A stretch of 64,000 nt of DNA from contig VFGV01000022.1 in NCBI GenBank assembly GCA_009392275.1, forward strand, positions 62,001 to 126,000, read 5' to 3'. Shown here one piece after another: positions 44,656 through 54,273 of the stretch (the stretch's first letter is position 1; every line of letters starts with the position of its first letter). A program made the position numbers and the translations under genes. The notes beneath the pieces were generated by a model. It saw only the letters and a list, made by a program, of their open reading frames with translations, did not search any database and was not told the DNA's origin. The stretch comes from SAR202 cluster bacterium (GTDB taxonomy: Bacteria; Chloroflexota; Dehalococcoidia; Lucifugimonadales; UBA2962).

Positions 44656-44991
44656 ATGTACTTATTTCTAGAGTTATGGAGTGCGAAAGAATCTTGGATA
44701 TCTTTATCTGAAACAGAAAAATCAGAATTCTTTCAAAAAATAAGTGATGGAGTTAAAGATATTCTAGAGCCAGATTGCAAGGCTATAGGCTGGGCAATTA
44801 ATGATCCGGAGACTGCAGAGAGACTTGATTATGAATATCTTGCTTTATGGCAAATGCCAGATAAAGAAACAGTAGAAATTTTTGAAAAAAGAATACAAGA
44901 ATTAGGTTGGTTCGAACACTTTGAGCAACAGCACATGAGAGGTAAAGAGATAACACTAGATGACTGTTTCGCACATATGATGGCCCGCTAA
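44656..44991 (+). CDS. Small conserved protein (DUF6616-like)
   Basis: A 111-aa soluble protein: MYLFLELWSAKESWISLSETEKSEFFQKI at the start, GWAINDPETAERLDYEYLALWQMPDKETVEIFEKRI, and ending in GWFEHFEQQHMRG. It looks like an antibiotic-monooxygenase-like (ferredoxin-fold) alpha/beta protein with strand LFLELW and YLALWQM pairs. The family name is my recollection and needs a profile search. AGGAGAAAC precedes its ATG. Function unknown. Confidence 0.65.
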   Translation: MYLFLELWSAKESWISLSETEKSEFFQKISDGVKDILEPDCKAIGWAINDPETAERLDYEYLALWQMPDKETVEIFEKRIQELGWFEHFEQQHMRGKEITLDDCFAHMMAR

Positions 44992-45033
44992 TTTTTTGTG
45001 AATCTTTTTTAATAAGATCAAAGGTTAATCATT

Positions 45034-46587
45034 ATGAGAAATCAATGTGAACGCTTAATTAAATACTCATCATTGTATGTATTAATGGCTTTAACATTAA
45101 TATTAATATTTTTGGGTTGTTCCAATAATAGTGACATCAAACTAGACGAAGAGATTGGCTCTATTGAAAAAGTTAGTATTGTTGATGAATTGGTTCATGA
45201 TGAAATTAACGATAAAGGGCAAAGTTTTGACCTTGATGACTTGCCAGATACGGATATTAGTGATGACTTGCCGCGTACAGATATTAGTGAAACAGGTGAG
45301 GAAAAACAGACGGTAGACATTGTCGAAGTAGAAAATGAAGCCTCACCAACTCCAGAAATGGAAAAGGAAATTATCCGCGATATAGATCCCGAAATCGACC
45401 AAGAACTGCATGAAATGGATAAGATTCTTTTAAAGGCATTAAGTAGGTCAAGAGATATTTGTGATGACATTATAGATTTAGAACAAAGAGATATGTGCCG
45501 AATTGCTGCAGATAAAGGCATGGATATCGAAGATATCATAGATTTAATGGAGTCAATGGGTAGCATCAACTGTGAAATCTTAGAAGACGAACAGTTAAGA
45601 ATAGCTTGCGAAGCAGCTGTGGAAATGAAATTAATAGATGCCAGCGATGATGGACCTGAAAATGAAATTGTCGAAGAACAACTTGGCAGCCTTACTACAT
45701 CTACTGAAATCAAAATCATTAACTATACTGATTACTCTATTAATGATTTAGAAAACTGGATTTATCTAGCGGAATCAAAAATGAAAAGCAGGAGGGCAAG
45801 AATTCTCTTCTTTATCTATCCCGTAGGAGAAATGAAAAGACCAGAGAAACCTGTCAGATCGGATTATGCTGATCAAGTATTCATGGAACATGAAGTACTG
45901 TTAACTCAAAATGATATCGAGATTATTCTAGACCAAGTGGAAGATTGGTTCGCAGGTGATCCTTGCCTTGATAGTAGAGACATTAGACGCAATCTTAGTG
46001 ATTACAGAAGTTGGCTTGAAAATGGAGCAGATGCCTCCACAATGCATGGCGTATGTGAGAAAACCCGGATTGTTGCAATGGGGGTAACTGAAAATATGCG
46101 ACTTTATGAGCCGCTAGAAAATTTTCAAAACTTTTTAATTCACGAGTTATATCATGCATTCCAGCAAGACTTAGAAATGGAAGGTAAATGTCGAGATATG
46201 AGAGAGAGGGATCGGAGGCACTCGAATACCAGATGGCTTATGGAAGGCGCGGCCCATTACTTTGCCACATGGTTGGTCGCTGAAATTCATGACAAAACAA
46301 ATTATCTTAGTCAAATTCTAGATATCGCTTATCATTCTTTTGAACGCAATGGAGAACAGATTTATGATGCAGAACCAGACAAATGGGGAGCTGCTGCTTT
46401 AAGTCTAATGGTAAAGCAAAATCTAATAACAGAGGATTCAATACTAGACGGAAGCCTGTTCCACAATTGTGATCGCGAATTAGTTTTTAATAAAAATCAC
46501 CCAGAAATCCAAAAGATTAAAGATTCATGGAATCTTATAGAAAAAGTTGGCGACGCTTATGTATTTAAAGCTGAAGCGCTGGACTAA
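45034..46587 (+). CDS. Lipoprotein with gluzincin-like metallopeptidase domain
   Basis: A 517-aa exported protein: signal and lipobox LIFLGC (Cys about residue 28), then a long acidic, low-complexity region (about 35-130, rich in Asp/Glu/Ile repeats such as DLPDTDISDDLPRTDIS). A small cysteine-containing helical segment follows (about 140-200; CDDIIDLEQRDMCRIA). The C-terminal part has H370-E-L-Y-H374 and WLMEGAAHYFATWL with Glu404, the HExxH...E arrangement of gluzincins. Anchored outside the membrane, probably cleaving peptides or proteins. It is unrelated in sequence to the other HExxH proteins here. Confidence 0.72.
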   Translation: MRNQCERLIKYSSLYVLMALTLILIFLGCSNNSDIKLDEEIGSIEKVSIVDELVHDEINDKGQSFDLDDLPDTDISDDLPRTDISETGEEKQTVDIVEVENEASPTPEMEKEIIRDIDPEIDQELHEMDKILLKALSRSRDICDDIIDLEQRDMCRIAADKGMDIEDIIDLMESMGSINCEILEDEQLRIACEAAVEMKLIDASDDGPENEIVEEQLGSLTTSTEIKIINYTDYSINDLENWIYLAESKMKSRRARILFFIYPVGEMKRPEKPVRSDYADQVFMEHEVLLTQNDIEIILDQVEDWFAGDPCLDSRDIRRNLSDYRSWLENGADASTMHGVCEKTRIVAMGVTENMRLYEPLENFQNFLIHELYHAFQQDLEMEGKCRDMRERDRRHSNTRWLMEGAAHYFATWLVAEIHDKTNYLSQILDIAYHSFERNGEQIYDAEPDKWGAAALSLMVKQNLITEDSILDGSLFHNCDRELVFNKNHPEIQKIKDSWNLIEKVGDAYVFKAEALD

Positions 46588-46600
46588 TCTTTGTAATCAA

Positions 46601-48490
46601 TTATATTCCGGTGGGCGAGCCAATATGACCCATTGATGGATCTGGAAGAATTAGATGTCTATGGGGCTGTATTGGGAGAATTATAGATGAAGGCATGATT
46701 TGGTTATGGTAAATAGTCTGTTCCGCACATATGTATGATTTATCTATACCTATCTTACCCCCAGTATTGTTATTAACATCAAATCGAGGCCAATTACTAG
46801 AAGAAATATCAATTCGTATCCTGTGACCGGTTTTAAATATATTCGATGTCGGAAAAAGATCAAATTCAATAAGGTATGGTGTTCCCGGCTCCATCAACTC
46901 TTCCTTTTCCCATCCATTTCTGAATCTCATCCTCATAATGGAATCAGTAATATTGATCGCCAAACCTTCAACATATTCATCTGTGGAAGGAAATAAATCT
47001 ATCAGCTTTACCGTGAAATCAGTATCTTTAGCTGAAGATGCTATCCACAACTTAACATTAATAGGTCCAGTTACCTCTGTGTCTATTTCTAATTCTTCTG
47101 TCTGAAAAGTCAAAACGTCGTCCCTAGAATTTAACGGTAATTTATTACTGCTACCAATAAACCGATCAGGGTCACCCCTTTGGTCAAATGCGCCTGGACA
47201 TAGCCATGGAGCAGCAGCTGATAGTGAACCCCCTATGGTAGGAACTGGATTTTTAGGATCGAAAGTGTAAGTGCTGTAACTCTCGTTATCTAAATCAAGT
47301 ATTTCAGAAGTGAGTCTGCCGTTTCGATCTAAATAAAACTCTTTGTATTCTGTAGACTTTAAAGGCCACTCTGAGGAAGTTCTCCAATAACCCCCTCTTC
47401 TCAGTCGACCTTCGTAATCAATATTTCCATCTCCAGTACCCATAGTAAAAAATTTAACTTCAGACCATGAAGACGCCTCAGTATCCATATCCTTTAAATA
47501 ATGATCAAACCAACTAAGTTTCAAGTCGTTGTAATTTATATGTGATTCCATACCGAAATCAGAATCTCCAGCATATGTAACCTCATATTCTCCATGTGTC
47601 CATGGACCCATTAAAAGTCTTTGATCAGAAACCTTAGTGGCAGAGAAATCTAGGAAGTTTTGTATCGTGTTCCTCGGATAAGTATCGTACCAACCACCCA
47701 AATATAAAGATGGTACGTCCGCATGCTCTTCGATATATTCGTTTATTGCATATCCTCGTTGTTTCCAATAATCGTCGTACTTTACGTTGGTTAATATATC
47801 CACTGCCCACTGTTCATAATTCGGCAACTCTCTCAAAATCGTTGAGCCTTTGCGAACAGGAAAAGTATTAATTATTTCCCTGAGTCCATGAGGCCAAATT
47901 TTCTGAAGATGTTTTTTTATAGCTGGGTTAGATTCAGCTTCTTTACTATTTGCAGCCATCCGAAAAGCGTATATGTGAAAACGTTGCTCAAGAGCTCCGT
48001 TTTGCCTCATAGATGAGTGAAAGTAATTGGAAGCACCTACAGCTACTATCATCGTTGACAGATGAGGCGGATTTAAGGTTGCAAGAGCAGACTGATCACT
48101 ACCTGCATATGAATCACCCATAGTTCCGACTTTGCCATCAGACCAGCTCTGCGTTCCCAACCACTCAACTGTATCGAATCCATCATTTGCCTCTTTAGCA
48201 AATGGATACCATATGCCTCCAGATTGGAATCTACCTCTGACGTCCTGTATAGCGCATATATAACCGCGTCGAGCAAAAAATTTAGCCTTGTACACGTTAG
48301 CTGGAGAAGATTTATCATAGGGAGTACGTTCGAGAATCACCGGAAACTTACCGATTACCTTAGTTTCATTTGAAGCTGGAAAATATATGTCTGTAGCCAA
48401 CTTAATTCCATCACGGGCAGTAACCATAACATTTTGGTCACAGATTGAGTCATACGATTGTAATGATCCCTGATATTGATTCTTACTCAT
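46601..48490 (-). CDS. CocE/NonD family hydrolase
   Basis: A 629-aa alpha/beta hydrolase with CocE-type C-terminal domain. Visible: VMVTARDGIKLATDIYFPA, RTPYDKSSP, nucleophile elbow GDSYAG (Ser127), GGWYDTYPRN (Asp region) and MGPWTHGEYE (His region). It is the same family as 2574-4364 but clearly diverged. Its start overlaps the end of the penicillin-acylase gene by 4 bases, and the phosphotriesterase-like gene precedes that, so three hydrolases are co-expressed. No signal peptide. The likely role is turnover of an amide/ester-bearing compound. Confidence 0.88.
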   Translation of the reverse strand: MSKNQYQGSLQSYDSICDQNVMVTARDGIKLATDIYFPASNETKVIGKFPVILERTPYDKSSPANVYKAKFFARRGYICAIQDVRGRFQSGGIWYPFAKEANDGFDTVEWLGTQSWSDGKVGTMGDSYAGSDQSALATLNPPHLSTMIVAVGASNYFHSSMRQNGALEQRFHIYAFRMAANSKEAESNPAIKKHLQKIWPHGLREIINTFPVRKGSTILRELPNYEQWAVDILTNVKYDDYWKQRGYAINEYIEEHADVPSLYLGGWYDTYPRNTIQNFLDFSATKVSDQRLLMGPWTHGEYEVTYAGDSDFGMESHINYNDLKLSWFDHYLKDMDTEASSWSEVKFFTMGTGDGNIDYEGRLRRGGYWRTSSEWPLKSTEYKEFYLDRNGRLTSEILDLDNESYSTYTFDPKNPVPTIGGSLSAAAPWLCPGAFDQRGDPDRFIGSSNKLPLNSRDDVLTFQTEELEIDTEVTGPINVKLWIASSAKDTDFTVKLIDLFPSTDEYVEGLAINITDSIMRMRFRNGWEKEELMEPGTPYLIEFDLFPTSNIFKTGHRIRIDISSSNWPRFDVNNNTGGKIGIDKSYICAEQTIYHNQIMPSSIILPIQPHRHLILPDPSMGHIGSPTGI

Positions 48491-50832
48491 TTGTCTCCCT
48501 TATTTAAAGGCTTTAAAACCTGAAACGATATTGAATTGTCTCTAATAACCTGCCAGTCGTAAAACATCGGTATCAGTTTGCTCTGACTCCACATCTCCAT
48601 CTGATCATAATAATGCTTGCTGCCTGGGTGACCAGAGGCACCAAACGGAACAATCCAATGACACTTCTCCCAGTTAGACAAGTCAAAAACATATCGTGCT
48701 ACTGAAGTAGACATTATATTAAATGGTGTGGCTGGTCCAAAAAATCCAGCGTGCGGTGTGTCGCCATCTCCACTTAAACCTATAGAAGGAGGATTAAATA
48801 AATCAGATATATCAGGAAAAGTATCTGATAATGTGTGAGTCGGATCAGTTTTGTGAACATTTCCCCATTTCCAACACTGCATATCTTCCCCAATCCACTC
48901 AGTTAACCATTGAATCCCATCGACAAGAGATTCTTTAATTAATGAGCTCCACTCTAAACCATCAGGTAACAACTCGATGTTATTGTCCTTAGCGTGAGCT
49001 ACAAACAAAGCCTCTAGCTGCCTCATCAAACCAGGTATGCCAGTGCCAGTGCCTGCGGCATTCACAGCACTTTCTGCGATATCACCCAAATTATGTTCTA
49101 CAAGTTTTTTGTTTAATTTGATCCTCATAGCTGAATATATCGTAGGTTCAATGTACTCCTTATCCATAGATCCATCCCAATCAATCAACAAATTTTTAAC
49201 TTCTTCGAATTTTTTACTTGGAGAGTCTATGTTTTTAAGCAAACTGCAGTAAACTTCAGCAGGAATCGATCGACATGCTGCATGTATATCAGTCATATCC
49301 TGTAGTTCAGCATTCTTTAGATCTTTAACTAAATCATGAATTACCTGAGCCCTGTATCCAGGCGCATAGTCCAAAGAAAGTAGATGAGGATAGTTCTCAT
49401 CTACAATCTTTTGATTAGCTGTAACAATAAAGCCTTCTTTAGGGTTAACAATTCTAGGAAGATCTTCGTGTTTTAAATAACCATCCCACTCCCCTTCACT
49501 CCTCCAGCCAGGCACAGGTAACCAAACATTTTGCTCAGGCCTAATCGGTATTTTGCCCCGATTTAAGTAACGAATTGATCCTTGGACATCCGCAAAAACA
49601 AAGTTATTACAAGGATCCACCCAATCCTTCATACAAGCATCCATCTGATCTACATTTTCTACTGATAACATAGACCTAATTGACTCTGCATTTTTATTGT
49701 CAGGTTCAAGAGCGGTATATTTAATTGCTATTGCTTTGCCGTCAGCTGGTTTACCTGAAATAATTGGTCCATGTATTGTAGATACTAGTTCAATCGATCG
49801 ATCATGCGACTCACGAACTTTTATCGTGTCAGGAATGATTTGAGCAGTGAGCCATTTACCTTCGTATTCATATTGGCTCGTATCATTTAGATTGAATTTC
49901 TCAATATAGAGGTCTTGATAGTCTGACATAGCATGAGTTACACACCAAGCCACATTGCGATTATGCCCAAAATGTGGAAATCCAGGACTTCCTGGAAAAG
50001 ACATCCCTATAACGTCAAATTCATCACATGCAAGATGATTCTGATAATACACATTTGGCACATCAAGGCCTCTATGAGGATCCCCACCAATCAAAGGTAA
50101 TCCACTTTTCGTTCTAGTACCGTCTAAAGCCCAACTATTTGATCCTGAATCCGGTTCTGTTAAACCTGAAATATGTTCACTCATTTGTTTAAATATACTT
50201 TTCCCTTTTGCATATGGTCCTGAATATATTTGCCCCGGTGGAACAACCAACAAATGGCTTGGTTGATAACCTTTGTACAATTGAGAGGTTTTTTCTGAGC
50301 CAATTTCGTTAACTAAACGCGCCCTAGTTAACTTTGGTTCAAAGCCGCCCATCATGACATGTCTTATTTTGTAAACAGCCAGGCAGTCCCATGGGGCCCA
50401 TTCTTGAGGCTCAGAATCAATTAATTCATATTCGATAGGTAAGTTTCTTGCAGATTGAATAAATGCATTAACACCTGATGCATAGGCATCAAGCATCTCA
50501 ACTGTCATTTGATCTAGTTCTGAGTAATCACGAATAACAGATGAATATATCTGCAATGGTCTCACAAACAAATCATTGGCCAACCCAGGCTCACCAGCAT
50601 ATTCTGACCATCTACCATATGCACGCATACGGTCATAATCCATATGCCATAGACGGTCTTGAGCTGTCACGAATCCTTGGCCAAAAAAAACATCTTTAAC
50701 ATCCCTGGCACTTACATGAGGGATGCCATATTTATCTCTGGCAATTTCAACATTTGATGTCAAACCCTCCAAATTGAAATCGGAATCTGTTTCAGGTAAT
50801 CCTATTTGCAATCTATGTTTTGAGAATTTCAT
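48487..50832 (-). CDS. Penicillin acylase family (Ntn) amidase
   Basis: A 781-aa Ntn-hydrolase precursor. N-terminal alpha domain: EIARDKYGIPHVSARDVKDVFFGQGFVTAQDRLWHMDYDR, typical of this family. The autoproteolytic cut would be before Ser231 in PDSG-SNSWALDGTRTKSG, followed by GGDPH; this Ser becomes the N-terminal nucleophile of the beta chain. Members cleave amides such as penicillins, acyl-homoserine lactones or acylated amino acids. Unlike the periplasmic enzymes, no signal peptide is visible, so it may act in the cytoplasm. Middle gene of the hydrolase operon. Confidence 0.88.
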   Translation of the reverse strand: MKFSKHRLQIGLPETDSDFNLEGLTSNVEIARDKYGIPHVSARDVKDVFFGQGFVTAQDRLWHMDYDRMRAYGRWSEYAGEPGLANDLFVRPLQIYSSVIRDYSELDQMTVEMLDAYASGVNAFIQSARNLPIEYELIDSEPQEWAPWDCLAVYKIRHVMMGGFEPKLTRARLVNEIGSEKTSQLYKGYQPSHLLVVPPGQIYSGPYAKGKSIFKQMSEHISGLTEPDSGSNSWALDGTRTKSGLPLIGGDPHRGLDVPNVYYQNHLACDEFDVIGMSFPGSPGFPHFGHNRNVAWCVTHAMSDYQDLYIEKFNLNDTSQYEYEGKWLTAQIIPDTIKVRESHDRSIELVSTIHGPIISGKPADGKAIAIKYTALEPDNKNAESIRSMLSVENVDQMDACMKDWVDPCNNFVFADVQGSIRYLNRGKIPIRPEQNVWLPVPGWRSEGEWDGYLKHEDLPRIVNPKEGFIVTANQKIVDENYPHLLSLDYAPGYRAQVIHDLVKDLKNAELQDMTDIHAACRSIPAEVYCSLLKNIDSPSKKFEEVKNLLIDWDGSMDKEYIEPTIYSAMRIKLNKKLVEHNLGDIAESAVNAAGTGTGIPGLMRQLEALFVAHAKDNNIELLPDGLEWSSLIKESLVDGIQWLTEWIGEDMQCWKWGNVHKTDPTHTLSDTFPDISDLFNPPSIGLSGDGDTPHAGFFGPATPFNIMSTSVARYVFDLSNWEKCHWIVPFGASGHPGSKHYYDQMEMWSQSKLIPMFYDWQVIRDNSISFQVLKPLNKGDK

Positions 50833-50842
50833 TTTAAATCCG

Positions 50843-51901
50843 TTATTTAAAGGTTAATGAATGAGCTGGGTTATCATATATTATTTTCTTCACTTGTTGC
50901 ATTGATATTCCATGAAGCCTCATCCTTGGAACAATAGAATTTAAGATGTGGCCATAATTTTTGCCACCAAAACGTTTATATCTCCACTGGTCACACACAT
51001 CGTGTGCTATTAAAATTTGGTCTTCATAACCGTTATCAATTAGAAACTGAACCATCTCAATACGTTGGTAATCACTAGGTATATCGCTCGCCATATGACT
51101 GCCGCCAAACTCAGTGTCTTCAATGCCAAAAGTATCTAATTCCAAAAACACGCCAGTATTACCTAACTCCGGCAAAATTGAATAATCGACAATTCTTGCA
51201 TCTAGATGACCAATTATTATGTTGTTACTGTAAGCACCATTTGTAAGTAAAAATTCAACTATCTCAATCGGAGCATGAGGACTATGACCAGGATGAATCA
51301 AAATAGGAGCACCTGTAGATTTTTGTGCTTCAACAGCAGCATATAAAACCTTTTTGATGTTTTTAGTTAAAGGGTATTCACACCCAATTTCTCCTATTAT
51401 TCCACTCTTTACTCCAGTACCATCTACTCCAGCAATCAAGTCATTTACAATCTCATTCTTAATATCTTCTTGTGTTACACAATCCATGTTTACAGCATAG
51501 CTTGAAGGTAGATAATAACCCGACCCCATGATTATATTAAGACCAGTAGCTCTTGCAATTTTAGCCAGGCCAATTGGGTCTCTTCCTATGCCAATCGATG
51601 TTGCATCTACAACTGCACCACCGCCCTCTAGTTTCCAATCCATAACCTCTTCAATCGCATTTGATATATCTGACAAGTTCATAGATTCAGAATGATGAAG
51701 CCATTTACCAGGCATTTTGCCAATATTGTTAAAAGAAAGCTTTTCACTAGCTAATAGACGCTGTGACGCTTCATCTGGAGTTTGAAAGTAGCAATCCAAG
51801 CTAGTTAACAGGTGTTCATGAGTTAATGTTGCACCCAAATTCTTGGGCAGTATCGGGCCTAATACAGTGTTAATCTTTCCTTTAAATTCTTTTTTGTTCA
51901 T
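50843..51901 (-). CDS. Phosphotriesterase-family metallohydrolase
   Basis: A 352-aa amidohydrolase-fold protein: LTHEHLL (HxH metal pair), GIIGEIGCEYPLT (Glu in the position of the bridging carboxylated Lys of PTE, as in the E. coli Php-like group), LIHPGHSP and IIGHLD (two His), and IAHDVCDQWRYKRFGG (Asp and the Arg/Trp). The family hydrolyses lactones or phosphotriesters; the Glu variant is common in enzymes of unknown substrate. It starts the three-gene hydrolase unit, 10 bases upstream of the acylase gene. Confidence 0.88.
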   Translation of the reverse strand: MNKKEFKGKINTVLGPILPKNLGATLTHEHLLTSLDCYFQTPDEASQRLLASEKLSFNNIGKMPGKWLHHSESMNLSDISNAIEEVMDWKLEGGGAVVDATSIGIGRDPIGLAKIARATGLNIIMGSGYYLPSSYAVNMDCVTQEDIKNEIVNDLIAGVDGTGVKSGIIGEIGCEYPLTKNIKKVLYAAVEAQKSTGAPILIHPGHSPHAPIEIVEFLLTNGAYSNNIIIGHLDARIVDYSILPELGNTGVFLELDTFGIEDTEFGGSHMASDIPSDYQRIEMVQFLIDNGYEDQILIAHDVCDQWRYKRFGGKNYGHILNSIVPRMRLHGISMQQVKKIIYDNPAHSLTFK

Positions 51902-52042
51902 TTAATAATTTCAATTCTTCCAAGAATAAATCATGAGTTTATTTTGGTTAATAAAAAGCGTCAATTAACGACAACTACAGTTCTGACTTTACACCAATAC
52001 TTGGTTAAAACGCAGTATTATGGAAAAATATGTGGACTTGTT

Positions 52043-52561
52043 ATGAAAATCAATTTACTCACGGTAGCTAAAAACTCTATAAAACTATTTGATTCCTTTG
52101 TTTTTATTTTCGGATTGGTTTCAACTGGATTCGCAGCTACGTCTATATTCTTTTGGTTTTCATCATTTGCAAACAATCAAGAGTCATCAACTGGTTCAGC
52201 ATTTCCTTACGTTTTACCAATTATTACTCTTTTGGTAACCGGATTTGCAATAAAACTTTCAAGAAATAATAAGTCAAATGATCATACATATAATTTGGCT
52301 GCTATACTTGCACTCATTTCCACATCAGGATTTTTGGTCATATCAGGGCTCGTACCGGAATTCCAACACAATAAAACAGGCACAGATTGGGATATTTTTA
52401 AATGGGTGATTCTCGTCGGGCTTTATGCAGGTCTAATAACTTTTTGGTTATCGATATCATTAATCATGTTCAAACTATCATATATAAATAAAATGATTAC
52501 CAATAGAAAGTCGAATAAATCTATGATTGGTAATATTGATCCTGAAAATGAATCGAGGTAA
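52043..52561 (+). CDS. Hypothetical four-TM membrane protein
   Basis: A 172-aa protein with four hydrophobic segments (about residues 14-40, 55-75, 90-110 and 125-150) and a basic/polar tail. No family recognised. A start at 51944 is possible but adds a non-conserved hydrophilic stretch; the Met at 52043 directly begins the first charged end. It precedes the kelch lipoprotein by 11 bases and is likely cotranscribed. Confidence 0.55.
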   Translation: MKINLLTVAKNSIKLFDSFVFIFGLVSTGFAATSIFFWFSSFANNQESSTGSAFPYVLPIITLLVTGFAIKLSRNNKSNDHTYNLAAILALISTSGFLVISGLVPEFQHNKTGTDWDIFKWVILVGLYAGLITFWLSISLIMFKLSYINKMITNRKSNKSMIGNIDPENESR

Positions 52562-52572
52562 GGTCCTAACAC

Positions 52573-53772
52573 ATGACACTAATTGATCACTTTAAAATTG
52601 ACTTTAGACCACTGCTTTTAGCTACATCCGTCATTATGACTTTAACGATAATATCCTGCGGGTCTGAAGATACATCAGAATCACAGAAAATTTCAAATGA
52701 ATCAGATGCTATCGTAAAAACAGGAACTGACACAAAGTCTGTATCTTTTGAAATAGGGCAAGAATTGGAATCTAAGCGTGATCGTTTTGCACTATTAGTT
52801 TTAAGCAATGGGAAGTTAATTGCCGCAGGCGGAAAAGAAGTAGGTATGCAAGCACAAAGCGGTAATTTCAATCGTACTGTTGAGATGTTTGATCCAATTA
52901 AAAATCAGTGGACATTCACCGGCGAAATGAAAGAGGAGCGCATGTCACCCGTTCTCTTTGAGCTACCAGATGGTAACGTTATGGTTATAGGCGGATTAAG
53001 TGGAGCCAGAGATCCATTAATCTCAACTGAAATATTGGATTCAAATACTGGAACTTTTAGCATGGGTCCAGAAATGATCAGATCTCATAATGAAATGGGT
53101 GCCGTTGCTTTAAATGACGGTCGATTCATGGTTATCGGTGGTTCATCTTATGACGAGACTATTGGATTCCAAGTTGCATTGAGCAAAGAAACTGAAATAT
53201 TTGACCCTGAGTCTGGAACATGGACAGAAGCTGCTCCAATGTCAGAAAAGAGAGCTAATCACTCTGCGTTGGTTCTTAAAGACGGGAAAGTTCTAGTAAT
53301 TGGTGGTGGGAAAACGGACGGTCCATATTTAAAGTCTATCGAGATATATGATCCAAGCACTGATACATGGAAATTTGGTGCAGAAATGACGAAGGGTCGC
53401 GTGGCTCATACAGCGACCATGTTATTGGATGGTCGGGTATTAGTAGTTGGTGGGAAAGGCAAGCTAACGTTAGCTGAGATATACGACCCAGAGACAGACA
53501 CATGGACGCTTGCCGGAGAAACAAACAAGTCTAGAGGAGACCATGCTGCGTTACTTTTAGCAGATGGTTCCGTATTAGTTACCGGTGGGATTGGATATCT
53601 GGCAGAGGCAGAGATATTTGATATCAATACATTGACATGGAGAGTTGCAGGGTCTTTAAATACCGGTCGTATCCGACCAGCCATGACTCGACTTACCGAC
53701 GGCAGGGTCCTTATAATGGCTGGAGTAGGCAAAGATGGAATGCTAGCCTCAGTGGAAATGTATCAGGACTAA
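52573..53772 (+). CDS. Kelch-repeat lipoprotein
   Basis: A 399-aa exported protein: signal and lipobox TIISC (Cys about residue 32), a short Ser/Asp linker, then about seven kelch motifs. Each shows a pattern such as LxDGxVLVIGG followed by ExYDPxTxTW (for example LKDGKVLVIGGG, LLDGRVLVVGG, LTDGRVLIMAG). It should form a beta-propeller on the outer face of the membrane, likely for binding a ligand or partner protein. The blade count suits a six- or seven-bladed propeller. Confidence 0.85.
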   Translation: MTLIDHFKIDFRPLLLATSVIMTLTIISCGSEDTSESQKISNESDAIVKTGTDTKSVSFEIGQELESKRDRFALLVLSNGKLIAAGGKEVGMQAQSGNFNRTVEMFDPIKNQWTFTGEMKEERMSPVLFELPDGNVMVIGGLSGARDPLISTEILDSNTGTFSMGPEMIRSHNEMGAVALNDGRFMVIGGSSYDETIGFQVALSKETEIFDPESGTWTEAAPMSEKRANHSALVLKDGKVLVIGGGKTDGPYLKSIEIYDPSTDTWKFGAEMTKGRVAHTATMLLDGRVLVVGGKGKLTLAEIYDPETDTWTLAGETNKSRGDHAALLLADGSVLVTGGIGYLAEAEIFDINTLTWRVAGSLNTGRIRPAMTRLTDGRVLIMAGVGKDGMLASVEMYQD

Positions 53773-53814
53773 TTTGAACCTATTTTTGATTAAACTTAAT
53801 TCACTACCCTAAGC

Positions 53815-54081
53815 CTAGGAATATCGAAGCAACCCGATAATCATTAATACAAGAGCTATAGCAGTTATCAAATACTGAGACCTTTTTGTCGTAGTCTTAT
53901 TAAACTTTGGACGGTCCATCAATTCTATTGCTCTCACTATAAAAACGCCTGATAGAACGACCCAAAAAATTCCAAAAATCAACTTATCCATCCAATTGGT
54001 ATATATAAAACCAACAAATATCAATAAGGCAATTAAAACAACGTTAAATAATTGATCGCGTTTCAATAGTTCCACTTTCAA
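53815..54081 (-). CDS. Small membrane protein, 88 aa
   Basis: Three hydrophobic segments (LFNVVLIALLIFVGFIYT, LIFGIFWVVLSGVFIVRAI and LITAIALVLMIIGLL) with a basic linker KFNKTTTKRS. No family known to me. It is a separate minus-strand gene between two plus-strand genes. Its start at 54081 has AGTAGTCTTGAAAG upstream, a weak ribosome binding site. Confidence 0.5.
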   Translation of the reverse strand: MKVELLKRDQLFNVVLIALLIFVGFIYTNWMDKLIFGIFWVVLSGVFIVRAIELMDRPKFNKTTTKRSQYLITAIALVLMIIGLLRYS

Positions 54082-54273
54082 GACTACTAAAATTACTCAT
54101 ACATAAAATATCAGCTAAAGCAATTATAACTCTGATTTAAAAACGTTTTAGTCAAACAGGATCCGATAGCTCTAAGCATTTTACAAAAACAGTGAACTTT
54201 TTTTTATAATGCATAGTATGATTATCTCGTACATATTGCTGCTCAATTTATGCACCATTTATGCAGGATAAAC

